DNA from: BPIH01 sp042408535
GTDB lineage: Bacteria; Chloroflexota; Limnocylindria; Limnocylindrales; CSP1-4
Assembly: GCA_042408535.1 (NCBI GenBank)
Contig: JBHORA010000105.1
Span: 1-14,083, forward strand
Direction: 5' to 3'
Length of the DNA: 14,083 nucleotides
Shown here: in pieces, positions 5,824-13,923 of the stretch
How positions within the stretch are numbered: position 1 is the stretch's first letter
How the letters are laid out: every line of letters starts with the position of its first letter
Notes under the pieces: generated by a model
What the model was told of the DNA's origin: nothing
Database searches by the model: none
The model's input: the letters and a program-made list of their open reading frames with translations, nothing else
Position numbers and translations under genes: made by a program

Positions 5824-7461
5824 GTGACCTTCACCGACGTGCAGCCCTCGCCCCAACCGGTCGTAGTCTGCGGGCGCATCCACCGCTGGCCGGGTGACCC
5901 CGCTCCCGCGGCGGCAGTCGGCATCCGAGACGGTCGGATCCTGGCCGTCGGGGCACGGGCGGAGGTCCGCTCGAGCCTCGGGCGATCCGCGGAAGTGATC
6001 GACGTCCGTGATCGGCTCGTTCTCCCGGGCTTCGTCGACAGCCACACGCACTTTCACAGGGCGGCCATCGTCCGCCACCTCTACCTCGACTTCGCGCGCC
6101 TCCGCCCGAGGACGATCGCCCACGTTCTCGCCTCCGTCCAGGCGAAGGCGCGGGAGCTTCCGACCGGAGCCTGGGTCCAAGGTGACTCGATCTCTCCCGG
6201 GCAGCTTGCCGAAGGCCGGTTGCCGACCCGCTGGGAGCTCGATCGCGCCGCTCCGGACCGGCCGGTCATCCTCCGCGGCATCGGGAAACACGTCGTCGCC
6301 GCCAATTCCCTTGCCCTCGCGCTGGCTGGGATCGATCGCCAGACACCTGATCCCCCTGGGGGTCGGATCGAGCGCGACGAGCACGCTGAGCCGACCGGCA
6401 TTCTCCACGAGCGAGCAAAGCTGCGACTCGACAGCTCCCATCCTGAATCGGTCGTCCCTGTACCGGGCGAGGCCGAACGGCGCGCTGCGCTCGAGCGCGG
6501 CATCGCCGACCTCCATCGACTGGGGGTGACGACGATCCACGAGATGGTCCGTCGACCCGAGGAAGCGGCCGACTTCGTTCGGCTCCGGAACGAGGGTCGC
6601 CTGGGCGTCCGCGTTCGGCTCTTCTACCGCCTTCACGAGACGCCCGTCGAGCTGGATTGGTTCGCCGGGCTCGGCCTCAAGACTGGCTTCGGGGACCCCT
6701 GGCTTCGCATCCAGGGCGTAAAGGTCAGCCTGGACGGCTTCTGTATCTTCGCCAACGCCGCGCTGCGTGAGCCTTATGCTGGACAAGTCGGGAACACCGG
6801 GATTCTCCGTATCGAGGCCGACAAGCTCGTCGAGCTCGTCGCTCGGGCGATCGCTCTCGATCTCACTGTCTCGCTTCACGCTGTCGGCGGCCGAGCCGTT
6901 GACATGGCCCTCGCGGCCTTCGAGGCCGGGCCACCATTCGAACCGGGGCGCCACCGGATCGAGCACGCCTACCTCGACGTCACCGAGGATCAGCTCGTCC
7001 GGATGCGCGATCGGGGTCTCGTCTGGTCGGTTCAGCCGGCGTTCCGGACCGCCTTCGGGCAGGATTGGGAGCGGCTCCTGGGTGCGGAGAGAGCCCGCCG
7101 GGCGATGCCGCTCGCCGTGGGCCGTCGGATCGGCGTGCCGATGATCTTGAACAGCGATGTGCCAACGGGCCCGATCGGGCCCATCACGACCATCCAGGCA
7201 GCCGTGGCGCCGGCCGATGCCGAGGACCCCACAAGGGCGCTGTCCGTCACCGAAGCGTGGCAGGCTCACACGGTCGGGCCGGCCGAGATCGCCGGGGAGC
7301 CCTGTGGTGGGCGGCTCGTCCCCGGGGCGCCGGCCGATCTGATCGTCCTCGACGGGGATCCGTTCGACTGCGACTGGCGAACCCTGGCCGACTCGGTCAT
7401 GATCGTCGGAACGATGGTCAACGGCCAGCTTTTCTACCTCGACAGTGGAGTTCTTCGATGA
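5824..7461 (+). CDS. Amidohydrolase, YtcJ/amidohydrolase-3 type
   Basis: The 545-residue protein is a metal-dependent hydrolase of the amidohydrolase superfamily, expected to cleave an amide, imide or related bond in the cytoplasm. The order of motifs fits the YtcJ group: GFVDSHTHFH (69-78) with metal ligands H74 and H76, KHVVAANSLAL (155-165), VKVSLDG (299-305) with a candidate bridging Lys300, LHAVGG with H352, RIEHAYLD with H381, NSDVPTGP (443-450) with Asp445, and the C-terminal PGAPADLIVLDGDP. The N- and C-terminal strands form the small beta-sandwich usual in the family. The GTG start lacks a Shine-Dalgarno sequence but sits at the predicted transcription start. It is the first gene of a plus-strand operon and overlaps the regulator gene by four bases. 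The substrate is unknown. Confidence 0.9.
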   Translation: MTFTDVQPSPQPVVVCGRIHRWPGDPAPAAAVGIRDGRILAVGARAEVRSSLGRSAEVIDVRDRLVLPGFVDSHTHFHRAAIVRHLYLDFARLRPRTIAHVLASVQAKARELPTGAWVQGDSISPGQLAEGRLPTRWELDRAAPDRPVILRGIGKHVVAANSLALALAGIDRQTPDPPGGRIERDEHAEPTGILHERAKLRLDSSHPESVVPVPGEAERRAALERGIADLHRLGVTTIHEMVRRPEEAADFVRLRNEGRLGVRVRLFYRLHETPVELDWFAGLGLKTGFGDPWLRIQGVKVSLDGFCIFANAALREPYAGQVGNTGILRIEADKLVELVARAIALDLTVSLHAVGGRAVDMALAAFEAGPPFEPGRHRIEHAYLDVTEDQLVRMRDRGLVWSVQPAFRTAFGQDWERLLGAERARRAMPLAVGRRIGVPMILNSDVPTGPIGPITTIQAAVAPADAEDPTRALSVTEAWQAHTVGPAEIAGEPCGGRLVPGAPADLIVLDGDPFDCDWRTLADSVMIVGTMVNGQLFYLDSGVLR

Positions 7462-8198
7462 CAACCCCGACGATCAATGAGCCGAAGGAGCGCCAGGACG
7501 CCCTCCGACGGATCATCGAGGCCGCGCGCGCGACGTCGGTCACCGCGCAAGACCTGGTTCTCTCGGCCGTTCGGGAGGCGATTCTCGCCGGGATTTTCGA
7601 GCCCGGGGCGCGGCTCCGCCAAGAGGAGCTCGCCGAGCTCTTCGGGACGAGCCGGATCCCGGTTCGAGAGGCGCTCCGGGCCCTCGAGTACGAGGGACTC
7701 GTTCGCTCGGAGCCCCACCGCGGTTTCACGGTGACGGCCCTCGATGCCGATGATGTCGAGGAGGTCTACGACCTTCGAATCCTGCTCGAGAGCCACGCCC
7801 TGCGCCTCGCGCTCCCCCTCCTGACCGACGAAGACCTCGCCGAGCTCGAGCAGCTCTACAGCCAGATGACGACGGCCTCGGACCCAGACGAGCAGCTCGC
7901 GGCGCGAGAGCGTTTCTACTTGCGGCTCTACTCGGTCACCGGCCGCCCACGTCTCGTCGGCCTTATCGCCCGTTTGCGCCAGGAGGTCGCTCGGGTTCTC
8001 CGCTGGCCCACCCTCCAGCAGGCACCGACGATGCACGAGCACTTCTTCGAGGCCGTTCGCACCGGCGATGTCGAGCGAGCCGTCGCTCAGCTCGCTGGCC
8101 ACTACCGGCGGGTCGCTCTTCTCATTCGGCGGTACCTCCGAGAGGCAGAGGCCAGGGATCGGCTCCTCCACCCCTCGGATCGCCGTGGCCTGCCGTAG
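7458..8198 (+). CDS. GntR-family transcriptional regulator (FCD domain)
   Basis: The 246-residue DNA-binding protein has an N-terminal winged helix (about 28-95) with FGTSRIPVREALRALE (62-77), the hallmark of the FadR/FCD branch of GntR proteins. A helical FCD ligand-binding domain follows (about 99-225), with EHFFEAVRTGD (194-204) and H215. The common D-x-x-F-H metal motif in the middle of FCD reads RERFY (150-154), so an Asp and a His that usually bind metal are replaced by R150 and Y154. ATG at 7458 overlaps the amidohydrolase stop as ATGA and has GTGGAG eight bases upstream. Being inside the operon suggests autoregulation and sensing of a pathway acid. The divergent promoter regions at 2770-2895 and 5739-5823 are plausible targets. 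Confidence 0.92.
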   Translation: MTTPTINEPKERQDALRRIIEAARATSVTAQDLVLSAVREAILAGIFEPGARLRQEELAELFGTSRIPVREALRALEYEGLVRSEPHRGFTVTALDADDVEEVYDLRILLESHALRLALPLLTDEDLAELEQLYSQMTTASDPDEQLAARERFYLRLYSVTGRPRLVGLIARLRQEVARVLRWPTLQQAPTMHEHFFEAVRTGDVERAVAQLAGHYRRVALLIRRYLREAEARDRLLHPSDRRGLP

Positions 8199-8258
8199 CG
8201 CCCTGAAGCGCGCCCGAGCCTTCTGCCCAGACCTGGAACCGGAGGAGACGAGGAAACC

Positions 8259-9305
8259 GTGAAGAGCGTGACCACTACTCAGGCCAGCCACTACGACATC
8301 CAGAAGCAGCGCCGCGCCTCCCTGGTGGAAGAGTGGCGGCGCCACCGGAAGACGGTCGTGCGTCGGAGCGATGTCGTGATGGTCGACGTTCCTGAGCGCC
8401 GAGAGCGCCGTGGTGTCTATGTCGGGCCAGACGGCGATCGACCGACGATGAATCTCGACGCCACCGTCCATGAGATCCTCCCCGGCACGACGACGACCAT
8501 CCATCGCCACTCGTGGGAGGCGGTGGCCTTCGTCGAGTCGGGTCGGGGCTGGACCGAGGTCGATGGTCAGCGCTTCGAGTGGCGGCCGTGGGACACGTTC
8601 TACCTGCCGCCCTGGTCCTGGCATCGGCACGGCAACGACGGCGACCGGCCAGCGGTCTTCCTGACCTGGAGCGTCGAGCCGATGCTCGAGCAACTCGGAG
8701 CGGCGGTGATCGAGGATGCCGGCGACACGCCAGTGGAAGCACTCCCCGGTCCGCCCCGGACGGCTCCGACGATCGCCGGGGACCATCCGTACGCGCGACG
8801 CCTTCGGCGGTTGGCGGACCAGCCGATTGGATCATCCGGAACGCGACTCCTGACCCGCTTCGAGGACGTCCGTGGCGTGGTCTCCAAGCGCGGAGCGAGG
8901 AGCCTCTTCCTCGTCGATCCGGCGATCGGCTACCGAACGGCTGGACTGAGCATCGTCATGCACGAGCTCGCACCCGGCCGACACCAGGCTCGCCACCGCC
9001 ACGGCGGCGAGGCCTTCCTCTACGTCGTCAAAGGCGACGGGTACTCGACGATCGACGATGTCCCGTACGAGTGGCACACCGGCGATCTCGTCGTCGTCGA
9101 TCACTGGGCGTGGCATCAGCACGTCAACAGCGATTCCCAGAACACCGCCCGGCTCATCCGCATCCACAACTTCGACGGTCTGTACGACATGATGCGGGTC
9201 CTCCTCGACCCCCTCGAGCTCATCGAGGAGCCGCCGGTCCTCGACGCCCCGGATCTCAGCGGCGTCGAGTGGCCGGATCATCTCGCCGGTCGCCCAGAGG
9301 TGTAA
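8259..9305 (+). CDS. Intact bicupin, gentisate-dioxygenase-like
   Basis: The 348-residue protein has two cupin barrels and both metal sites look complete. Domain 1 has IHRHSWE (81-87; H82, H84) and WHRHGN (121-126; H122, H124). Domain 2 has RHRHGGE (245-251; H246, H248) and WHQHVN (285-290; H286, H288). The HRH...WHxHGN pattern and length match gentisate and 1-hydroxy-2-naphthoate dioxygenases, Fe(II) enzymes that open a dihydroxylated or hydroxylated aromatic ring. GTG 8259 is preceded by GAGG five bases upstream. GTG 8268 is an alternative that removes three residues. The gene is 60 bases after the regulator gene and 21 bases before the alcohol dehydrogenase. It is the best candidate ring-cleaving enzyme here, although related bicupins have other roles. 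Confidence 0.85.
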   Translation: MKSVTTTQASHYDIQKQRRASLVEEWRRHRKTVVRRSDVVMVDVPERRERRGVYVGPDGDRPTMNLDATVHEILPGTTTTIHRHSWEAVAFVESGRGWTEVDGQRFEWRPWDTFYLPPWSWHRHGNDGDRPAVFLTWSVEPMLEQLGAAVIEDAGDTPVEALPGPPRTAPTIAGDHPYARRLRRLADQPIGSSGTRLLTRFEDVRGVVSKRGARSLFLVDPAIGYRTAGLSIVMHELAPGRHQARHRHGGEAFLYVVKGDGYSTIDDVPYEWHTGDLVVVDHWAWHQHVNSDSQNTARLIRIHNFDGLYDMMRVLLDPLELIEEPPVLDAPDLSGVEWPDHLAGRPEV

Positions 9306-9326
9306 CGCCCCTTCCGCGAGGCAGTC

Positions 9327-10442
9327 GTGGGTGCGGCGAGACTCGTGCGAGCGGCGGTCCTCGAGGGGCCTCGGCGCATCACCGTCCGTGAGCTGCCCAG
9401 CCCCCCGGTCGGGGAGTCGGCGGCGCTCCTTGAGGTCGAGCTGTGCGGGGTGTGCGGCACCGATCTGAAGTACTTCTCGGGCGCGCTCCCAGCCCCGTAC
9501 CCGATCATTCTCGGTCACGAAATCCTCGGACGCCTCGTTGATGTCGGTCCTACTGCGCGGCTTCGACTCGGTGCCGACGTGGGCGATCGTGTTCTCGTTG
9601 AGAGCAGCATCCCGTGTTGGGCGTGCCGCTTTTGCCGCTCCGGTGCCTACCGTCTCTGCCCGAACAAAGGCGGCTACGGCACAAGACGCTCGATCGAGGA
9701 CCCCCCGGGGCTCTGGGGTGGTTTTGCCGAGCAGCTCTTCCTGGCGCCCGGTTCGGTCGTGCATCCGGTACCTGCCCACCTCCCGGATCGCGCCGCGGTT
9801 TGCATCCCGCTGCTCGCGAACGGGCTGATGTGGCTCGTGCGTCAGGGTGGCCTCCTGCCCGGGGAGCGGGTCCTCGTGTGTGGCTGCGGGCCCCAAGGGC
9901 TCGCAGCGGCCCTTGCAGCGCAGCTGGCCGGCGCGGCTGAGGTCACCGTGACCGGCCTCCCGAGTGACGCGGCTCGCCTCGCCCAGGCCGCAGCGGCGGG
10001 TGCACGGACCGTCGCCGTCGACGATGCGTGGTCGACATCGGATCGGCTGGCAGCGATCGGCCGCGACTACGACATCGCCCTCGAAGTCACCGGATCATCG
10101 GCGTCGATCACTCGGACGCCAGGGCACCTCCGACCCCAGGGCAGGCTCATCCTCGCCGGTCTCGTCGGGCGCCAGCGGACCACGGCGCTTGCGACTGACG
10201 ACCTCGTCTACCGGGAGATCCGGGTACAGGGTGTGCTCTCGAAGGACGAGGCGGCGATCGTGACCGCGATCCGATTGGTCGCCGGCGACGCCGGGCTCGC
10301 CAAGCGGCTCGCGGCTCTCGTCAGCCACGAGTTCCCGCTCGCCGAGACGGAGCGGGCCATGAGCGTCGCGGAGGAGCAGCCGTCGACGCTCGTGAAGGCT
10401 GTCGTGCGACCGAGTACCCCGAGCACGTCCCGTTCAGGGTGA
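9327..10442 (+). CDS. Zinc-dependent alcohol dehydrogenase (MDR family)
   Basis: The 371-residue cytoplasmic oxidoreductase belongs to the medium-chain dehydrogenase family and would interconvert an alcohol and a carbonyl compound with NAD(P). The catalytic zinc site shows C43 in CGVCGTD (40-46) and H64/E65 in GHE. The structural zinc lobe has all four cysteines, C97, C100, C103 and C111. The Rossmann glycine motif is GCGPQGLA at 186-193. GTG at 9327 was chosen because GAGG lies five bases upstream and it follows the bicupin stop by 21 bases. The last 14 or so residues (PSTPSTSRSG end) are low-complexity and probably disordered. Its stop overlaps the start of the epimerase gene. The resulting aldehyde or ketone could feed the aldehyde dehydrogenase or the bicupin. 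Confidence 0.92.
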   Translation: MGAARLVRAAVLEGPRRITVRELPSPPVGESAALLEVELCGVCGTDLKYFSGALPAPYPIILGHEILGRLVDVGPTARLRLGADVGDRVLVESSIPCWACRFCRSGAYRLCPNKGGYGTRRSIEDPPGLWGGFAEQLFLAPGSVVHPVPAHLPDRAAVCIPLLANGLMWLVRQGGLLPGERVLVCGCGPQGLAAALAAQLAGAAEVTVTGLPSDAARLAQAAAAGARTVAVDDAWSTSDRLAAIGRDYDIALEVTGSSASITRTPGHLRPQGRLILAGLVGRQRTTALATDDLVYREIRVQGVLSKDEAAIVTAIRLVAGDAGLAKRLAALVSHEFPLAETERAMSVAEEQPSTLVKAVVRPSTPSTSRSG

Positions 10443-11413
10443 TGTCGCAGCCGCTCCTCGCCGAGCGTGTCCTCGTCACCGGTGGCCACGGCGTCATCGG
10501 CTCATGGGTCTCCCGGGAGCTGACCCGTCACGGACATGTTCCGATCGTCCTCGATCGTTTGCCGCAACCGAGGCTGACCTTTTCCGATGCTCCTTTCGCC
10601 CCGGCTGTCGTCGCGGACGTGCGAGATACGGAGATGCTCCGGGCGGTGCTCACGTCCGAGGGGATCACGCGGGTCGTGCATCTCGCCGCAATCGTCGGGC
10701 GGAGGGCCGACGAAGCCCCCGTCGATGCCATCGAGGTGAACGCATCGGCGACCGTCGCCCTCCTTCGCCTCGCCCGAGAACTCAGGATCCGGCGGGTCGT
10801 GGTTCTCAGCACGAAGGGTGTTCTCGGGCACCTGCCAGGGCGCTTTCTCCATCCGACGTACGACCCGGTGCCGACGGATTGGCCGGCCAGTCCTGTCTCC
10901 CTGTACGATGGCACGAAGCTCCTCGTCGAGATCGCGGTTCGCGGAGCCCGGGATGGCGGTCAGGATTGCGCTGCTATTCGCCTCGCAACCACGTGGGGGC
11001 CGGGCAAGGGAGCCGAGACCCACGCCGGCTTCGCGCTGCACTCGGACCTCGTGGAAGCGGTGCTTCGAGGCGAGCCGGTCGAGGTCGAGGTGGGGCCACA
11101 GTACGGGTACGATCTTGTCTATTACGCGGACGTGGCGGCTGGCCTCGTCGCAGCGGCGTTCGGCCGAGCACCGCTCCGGGATCCGGTCTACCACCTCGGG
11201 AGCGGCGCCATCGTCACCCTCGGTACGTTCGTGGAAGCGCTGACCACGATCGCGCCGAACGCTCGCGTTCGACTCGGGGATCAGCCACCCCCGGGCCGGA
11301 ACTGCCGCCTCGACATCACGTCGTCTCGACGAGACTTCGGCTACCGACCCCGCTGGCACCTGCGGGCAGCCCTCCGAGACTTCGTACGAAGGAGGACCCA
11401 CCGCCGCCCGTGA
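10442..11413 (+). CDS. NAD-dependent epimerase/dehydratase (extended SDR)
   Basis: The 323-residue extended short-chain dehydrogenase has the coenzyme motif GGHGVIG at 14-20, followed by Asp38, which favours NAD. The catalytic elements are S123/T124 and YDGTK (Y155, K159). A substrate-binding C-terminal part follows, with YGYDLVYYADVA and YHLGSG motifs. Members act on nucleotide sugars or reduce and dehydrate small carbonyl compounds. In this catabolic operon a dehydrogenase or reductase role is more likely than cell-wall sugar synthesis. ATG 10442 shares its A with the preceding TGA. GTG 10439, one codon earlier, is an alternative. It ends 30 bases from the convergent ABC permease gene. The substrate is not identifiable. 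Confidence 0.85.
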   Translation: MSQPLLAERVLVTGGHGVIGSWVSRELTRHGHVPIVLDRLPQPRLTFSDAPFAPAVVADVRDTEMLRAVLTSEGITRVVHLAAIVGRRADEAPVDAIEVNASATVALLRLARELRIRRVVVLSTKGVLGHLPGRFLHPTYDPVPTDWPASPVSLYDGTKLLVEIAVRGARDGGQDCAAIRLATTWGPGKGAETHAGFALHSDLVEAVLRGEPVEVEVGPQYGYDLVYYADVAAGLVAAAFGRAPLRDPVYHLGSGAIVTLGTFVEALTTIAPNARVRLGDQPPPGRNCRLDITSSRRDFGYRPRWHLRAALRDFVRRRTHRRP

Positions 11414-11420
11414 AGAGAGT

Positions 11421-11433
11421 GGGCGGCGCGCCC
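11421..11433. terminator. Short GC hairpin between convergent genes
   Basis: GGGCG-gcg-CGCCC can form a five-pair stem in the 30-base gap between the epimerase stop and the ABC permease stop. There is no T-run on either side, so it is at most a weak or Rho-assisted terminator. In GC-rich DNA such a stem can easily arise by chance. Confidence 0.2.
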
Positions 11434-11443
11434 CCGGCCTCGG

Positions 11444-12271
11444 TCAGTTGATGGCCGGTCGCCACTTCTCGAAACGGCGCTCGAGGAGCCGGATCGACTC
11501 GCCCAGGACGATGCCGATGAGCCCGAGGAGGATGACGCCGAGCATCACCCGATCCGTTCGAAAGGTCGTCCCGCTGAAGTTGATGTAGAAACCGATCCCC
11601 GCGTTCGAAGCGAGAAACTCGGCGACGACGACCCCGACGATGGCTCTCGTCGAGCCGAGCCGTAACCCGGTGAGGATGAACGGGACACTGGCTGGCAGGA
11701 TCACCGTCCGGAAGGTCAGCCAACGGGATGCACCGAAGCTGCGGGCGATGTCGAGGTGTCGCGCTTCGGCGGCGTGGACGCCGGCCATCGTGCTCACGAC
11801 GACCATGAAGATCGCTTCGAGCCAGACGACGACAACCTTGGATGCCAGGCCGATCCCGAAGACGATGATAATGAGGGGGACGAGGGCGATCGTCGGTGTG
11901 GCGTAGATGGCCGCCAACCACGGATCGAGGAGGTAGTTCAGTCGCCGGAACAGGCCGATGAGGAGGCCGATCGGAACCCCGGTGATGAGGGCGGCAGCGA
12001 AACCGAGGACGTACTCCTGGCCGCTCACGAAGAGGTGTGGCCAGATGACCCCGCTCGTGAAGTCATTGATGGCGGTGGCCGCAATGAGACTCGGGGCACT
12101 CAAGGTCACCCGCTTCACGAAGCCGAGCTGGACGGCTCCCTCCCAGATGGGCAAGACGATGACGAAGCCCAGGAGCCCGAAGAGAAGGCGCTCGCTGGGT
12201 CGGGGGAGGCTCAGCCGCCGGCTCGGTGTCGGATGGGTTCGTCGCGCGAGCCCCTGAGGGGTAGCAGTCAT
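11444..12271 (-). CDS. ABC transporter permease, SsuC/TauC type (second permease)
   Basis: The 275-residue inner-membrane protein of the nitrate/sulfonate/taurine/aromatic importer group has about six membrane segments. The ATPase-docking EAA loop is regular: ARSFGAS at 176-182, with Gly180, and ILP at 191-193. It is the last gene of a three-gene minus-strand cassette, with its ATG two bases after the ATPase stop. It is clearly homologous to the permease at 13071-13904, sharing DPWL, the GIASKV-like block (here GLASKV) and TGLRLG, so the two probably form a heterodimeric channel. Most SsuC-type systems use one permease as a homodimer. The transported compound is unknown. Confidence 0.92.
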   Translation of the reverse strand: MTATPQGLARRTHPTPSRRLSLPRPSERLLFGLLGFVIVLPIWEGAVQLGFVKRVTLSAPSLIAATAINDFTSGVIWPHLFVSGQEYVLGFAAALITGVPIGLLIGLFRRLNYLLDPWLAAIYATPTIALVPLIIIVFGIGLASKVVVVWLEAIFMVVVSTMAGVHAAEARHLDIARSFGASRWLTFRTVILPASVPFILTGLRLGSTRAIVGVVVAEFLASNAGIGFYINFSGTTFRTDRVMLGVILLGLIGIVLGESIRLLERRFEKWRPAIN

Positions 12272-12273
12272 CG

Positions 12274-13074
12274 CTAGTGCCCTGGCCTCGTGTGGGTCCG
12301 GAGCTGACTGGCGATGAGCTGCCAGATCTGCTCGGCGTACTCGACGAAGCGCGGCGTGCGCTTGACGTGGAGGTCTCGGGGCCGGGCGAGGTCGATGGCG
12401 ATGTCGGCCAGGATCCGGCCCGGTCGAGCGCTCATGACGACGACCCGGTCCGACAGGTAGATCGCCTCCTCGATCTGGTGAGTCACGAAGAGGACGGTCT
12501 TGCGGGCCTCCGTCCAGATGCGGAGCAGTTCCGCCTGCATGAGCTCCCGAGTCTGGGCATCGAGAGCGGCAAAGGGCTCGTCCATGAGGAGGATCTCTGG
12601 GTCCACCGCCAGGGCTCGGGCCAGATTCGCCCGCTGCTGCATGCCCCCCGAAAGCTGATACGGGTATTTGTTCTCGAAGCCTGTCAGGCCGACCATTTCG
12701 ATGAGCGGTCGCGCCCTCGCCTCGGCTTCCTTCTTGGGCACGCCCTGGCAGATCAGCCCGTAGGCTACGTTGGCAATGATCGTGTACCAGGGGAACAGGG
12801 CCGAGTCCTGGAAGACCATCGCATGGGCGCGCCCGTGCTCAGGCTGAGCGACCTCGATCTCGCCTTCGCTCTGGGGTAGGAGCCCATTCACGATCTTCAG
12901 GAACGTCGACTTGCCGCAGCCGCTCGGGCCGACGATGCTGACGAACTCACCCTCCCGGATGTCGAGGTCAAGGTGTTCGATCGCGAGGAGGCGTTCTCCT
13001 GAGGTCGGGTCGACGTAGGTCATTCGGACGCCTCGCGCCCGAAGGGCAAGGCGGTCTGCTGTCAGGATCGTCAT
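12274..13074 (-). CDS. ABC transporter ATPase, SsuB/TauB type
   Basis: The 266-residue cytoplasmic ATPase powers the importer. All nucleotide-binding motifs are intact: Walker A GPSGCGKST (49-57), Q-loop Gln89 in VFQD, signature LSGGMQQR (141-148), Walker B ILLMDEP (161-167) and the switch His199 in VTHQ. The family-typical TRELMQAELLRIW and THQIEEAIYLSDR segments are present. I chose ATG 13074 because it overlaps the upstream permease stop as ATGA and because GAGGAG lies five bases upstream. An earlier in-frame start at 13101 would overlap that gene by 31 bases. It sits between two different permease genes. Confidence 0.94.
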   Translation of the reverse strand: MTILTADRLALRARGVRMTYVDPTSGERLLAIEHLDLDIREGEFVSIVGPSGCGKSTFLKIVNGLLPQSEGEIEVAQPEHGRAHAMVFQDSALFPWYTIIANVAYGLICQGVPKKEAEARARPLIEMVGLTGFENKYPYQLSGGMQQRANLARALAVDPEILLMDEPFAALDAQTRELMQAELLRIWTEARKTVLFVTHQIEEAIYLSDRVVVMSARPGRILADIAIDLARPRDLHVKRTPRFVEYAEQIWQLIASQLRTHTRPGH

Positions 13075-13904
13075 CTCCTCTCCTCGGTCGATGGTCGCCA
13101 TCGCTGGAAGCGGGTCTCGATGCGCCGGATCACCTCGACACTGGCGATGCCCGCCAGGGTGAACATGAGAACCCCGAAGAGCATTCGGTCACCCTGTCGA
13201 ATTTCGGCTGCTCGACGGATCATGACCCCCAGGCCTTCGGTGGCCGCGTACAGCTCGCCTGTTACCACCCCGATGAGGGCTCGTGCAACCCCGAGTCGAA
13301 GGCCGGTGATGATGAAGGGCACCGTGGCGGGCGCGACGACGGATGTGAACAGGAGGCGCCGTGAGGCGCGGAAGCTCGTCGCCACGTCCACGAACCGGCG
13401 GTCGACGGTCCGGACTCCCTGAAGTGTCGGAATGACGATGGAGAAGAAAGCCCCGAGGAAGACCACAGCGACCTTCGAGGCGATGCCGAGTCCGAAGAGG
13501 ATGACGAGCACGGGCAGCAGTGCGATCCGAGGCAGGGAGTTGAAGAAATTGAGCCAGGGATCGAGGGCGTACTGAAGGCGCCGGAACCAGCCCGCGGCGA
13601 GACCGATGGGAACCGCTGTCACCACCGCCAGCAGGTAGCCGGACCAGAACTCGATGACGCTGACCCGAAAATCTCGCCAGAAGCGGGGGCTCTGGAGCTC
13701 GTTCACTCCGGCGATGGCGATATCGGTCGGCTTCGAGAAGAAGGCTCGATCGACGACCCCTGCCCGCCCTCCTGCCTCCCACAGGAGGAGGAAGCCGACG
13801 ATGCCCGCGAGTCCCAGAACGAGTCGCTCGTGCTCGGCGAGCCACGTTCGCAGCCCGCTCCCGGTTGGCCTTCCGGTGAGCCGGGCCGTCGACGCAGTGC
13901 TCAC
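13071..13904 (-). CDS. ABC transporter permease, SsuC/TauC type (first permease, unusual EAA loop)
   Basis: The 277-residue inner-membrane permease has about six membrane segments and is homologous to the permease at 11444. Its EAA docking loop is altered: ATSFRAS at 175-181 has Arg179 where the family has a nearly invariant Gly, and the following LP reads AP (191-192). This may mean that it contacts the ATPase differently from its partner. GTG 13904 is set by an AGGAGG four bases upstream (13914-13909). That site lies inside the inverted repeat, just after the stop of the partial cupin gene, so the cupin and the ABC cassette look like one operon. No substrate-binding protein is present in the window. 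Confidence 0.9.
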   Translation of the reverse strand: MSTASTARLTGRPTGSGLRTWLAEHERLVLGLAGIVGFLLLWEAGGRAGVVDRAFFSKPTDIAIAGVNELQSPRFWRDFRVSVIEFWSGYLLAVVTAVPIGLAAGWFRRLQYALDPWLNFFNSLPRIALLPVLVILFGLGIASKVAVVFLGAFFSIVIPTLQGVRTVDRRFVDVATSFRASRRLLFTSVVAPATVPFIITGLRLGVARALIGVVTGELYAATEGLGVMIRRAAEIRQGDRMLFGVLMFTLAGIASVEVIRRIETRFQRWRPSTEERR

Positions 13905-13908
13905 GTCC

Positions 13909-13914
13909 CCTCCT
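13909..13914 (-). promoter_or_regulatory. Shine-Dalgarno site that fixes the permease GTG start
   Basis: AGGAGG on the minus strand lies four bases before GTG 13904. The same six bases occur in the left arm at 170-175, but there they are within codons 5-7 of the bicupin gene and cannot serve as its ribosome-binding site. Confidence 0.7.
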
Positions 13915-13923
13915 CCCTGCCGC

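Noticed and set aside
5782..7464. Long open frame on the minus strand opposite the amidohydrolase
   Set aside because: It mirrors the real gene and shows no recognisable motif. It is rich in Arg, Asp and Pro in the manner of antisense frames in GC-rich DNA.
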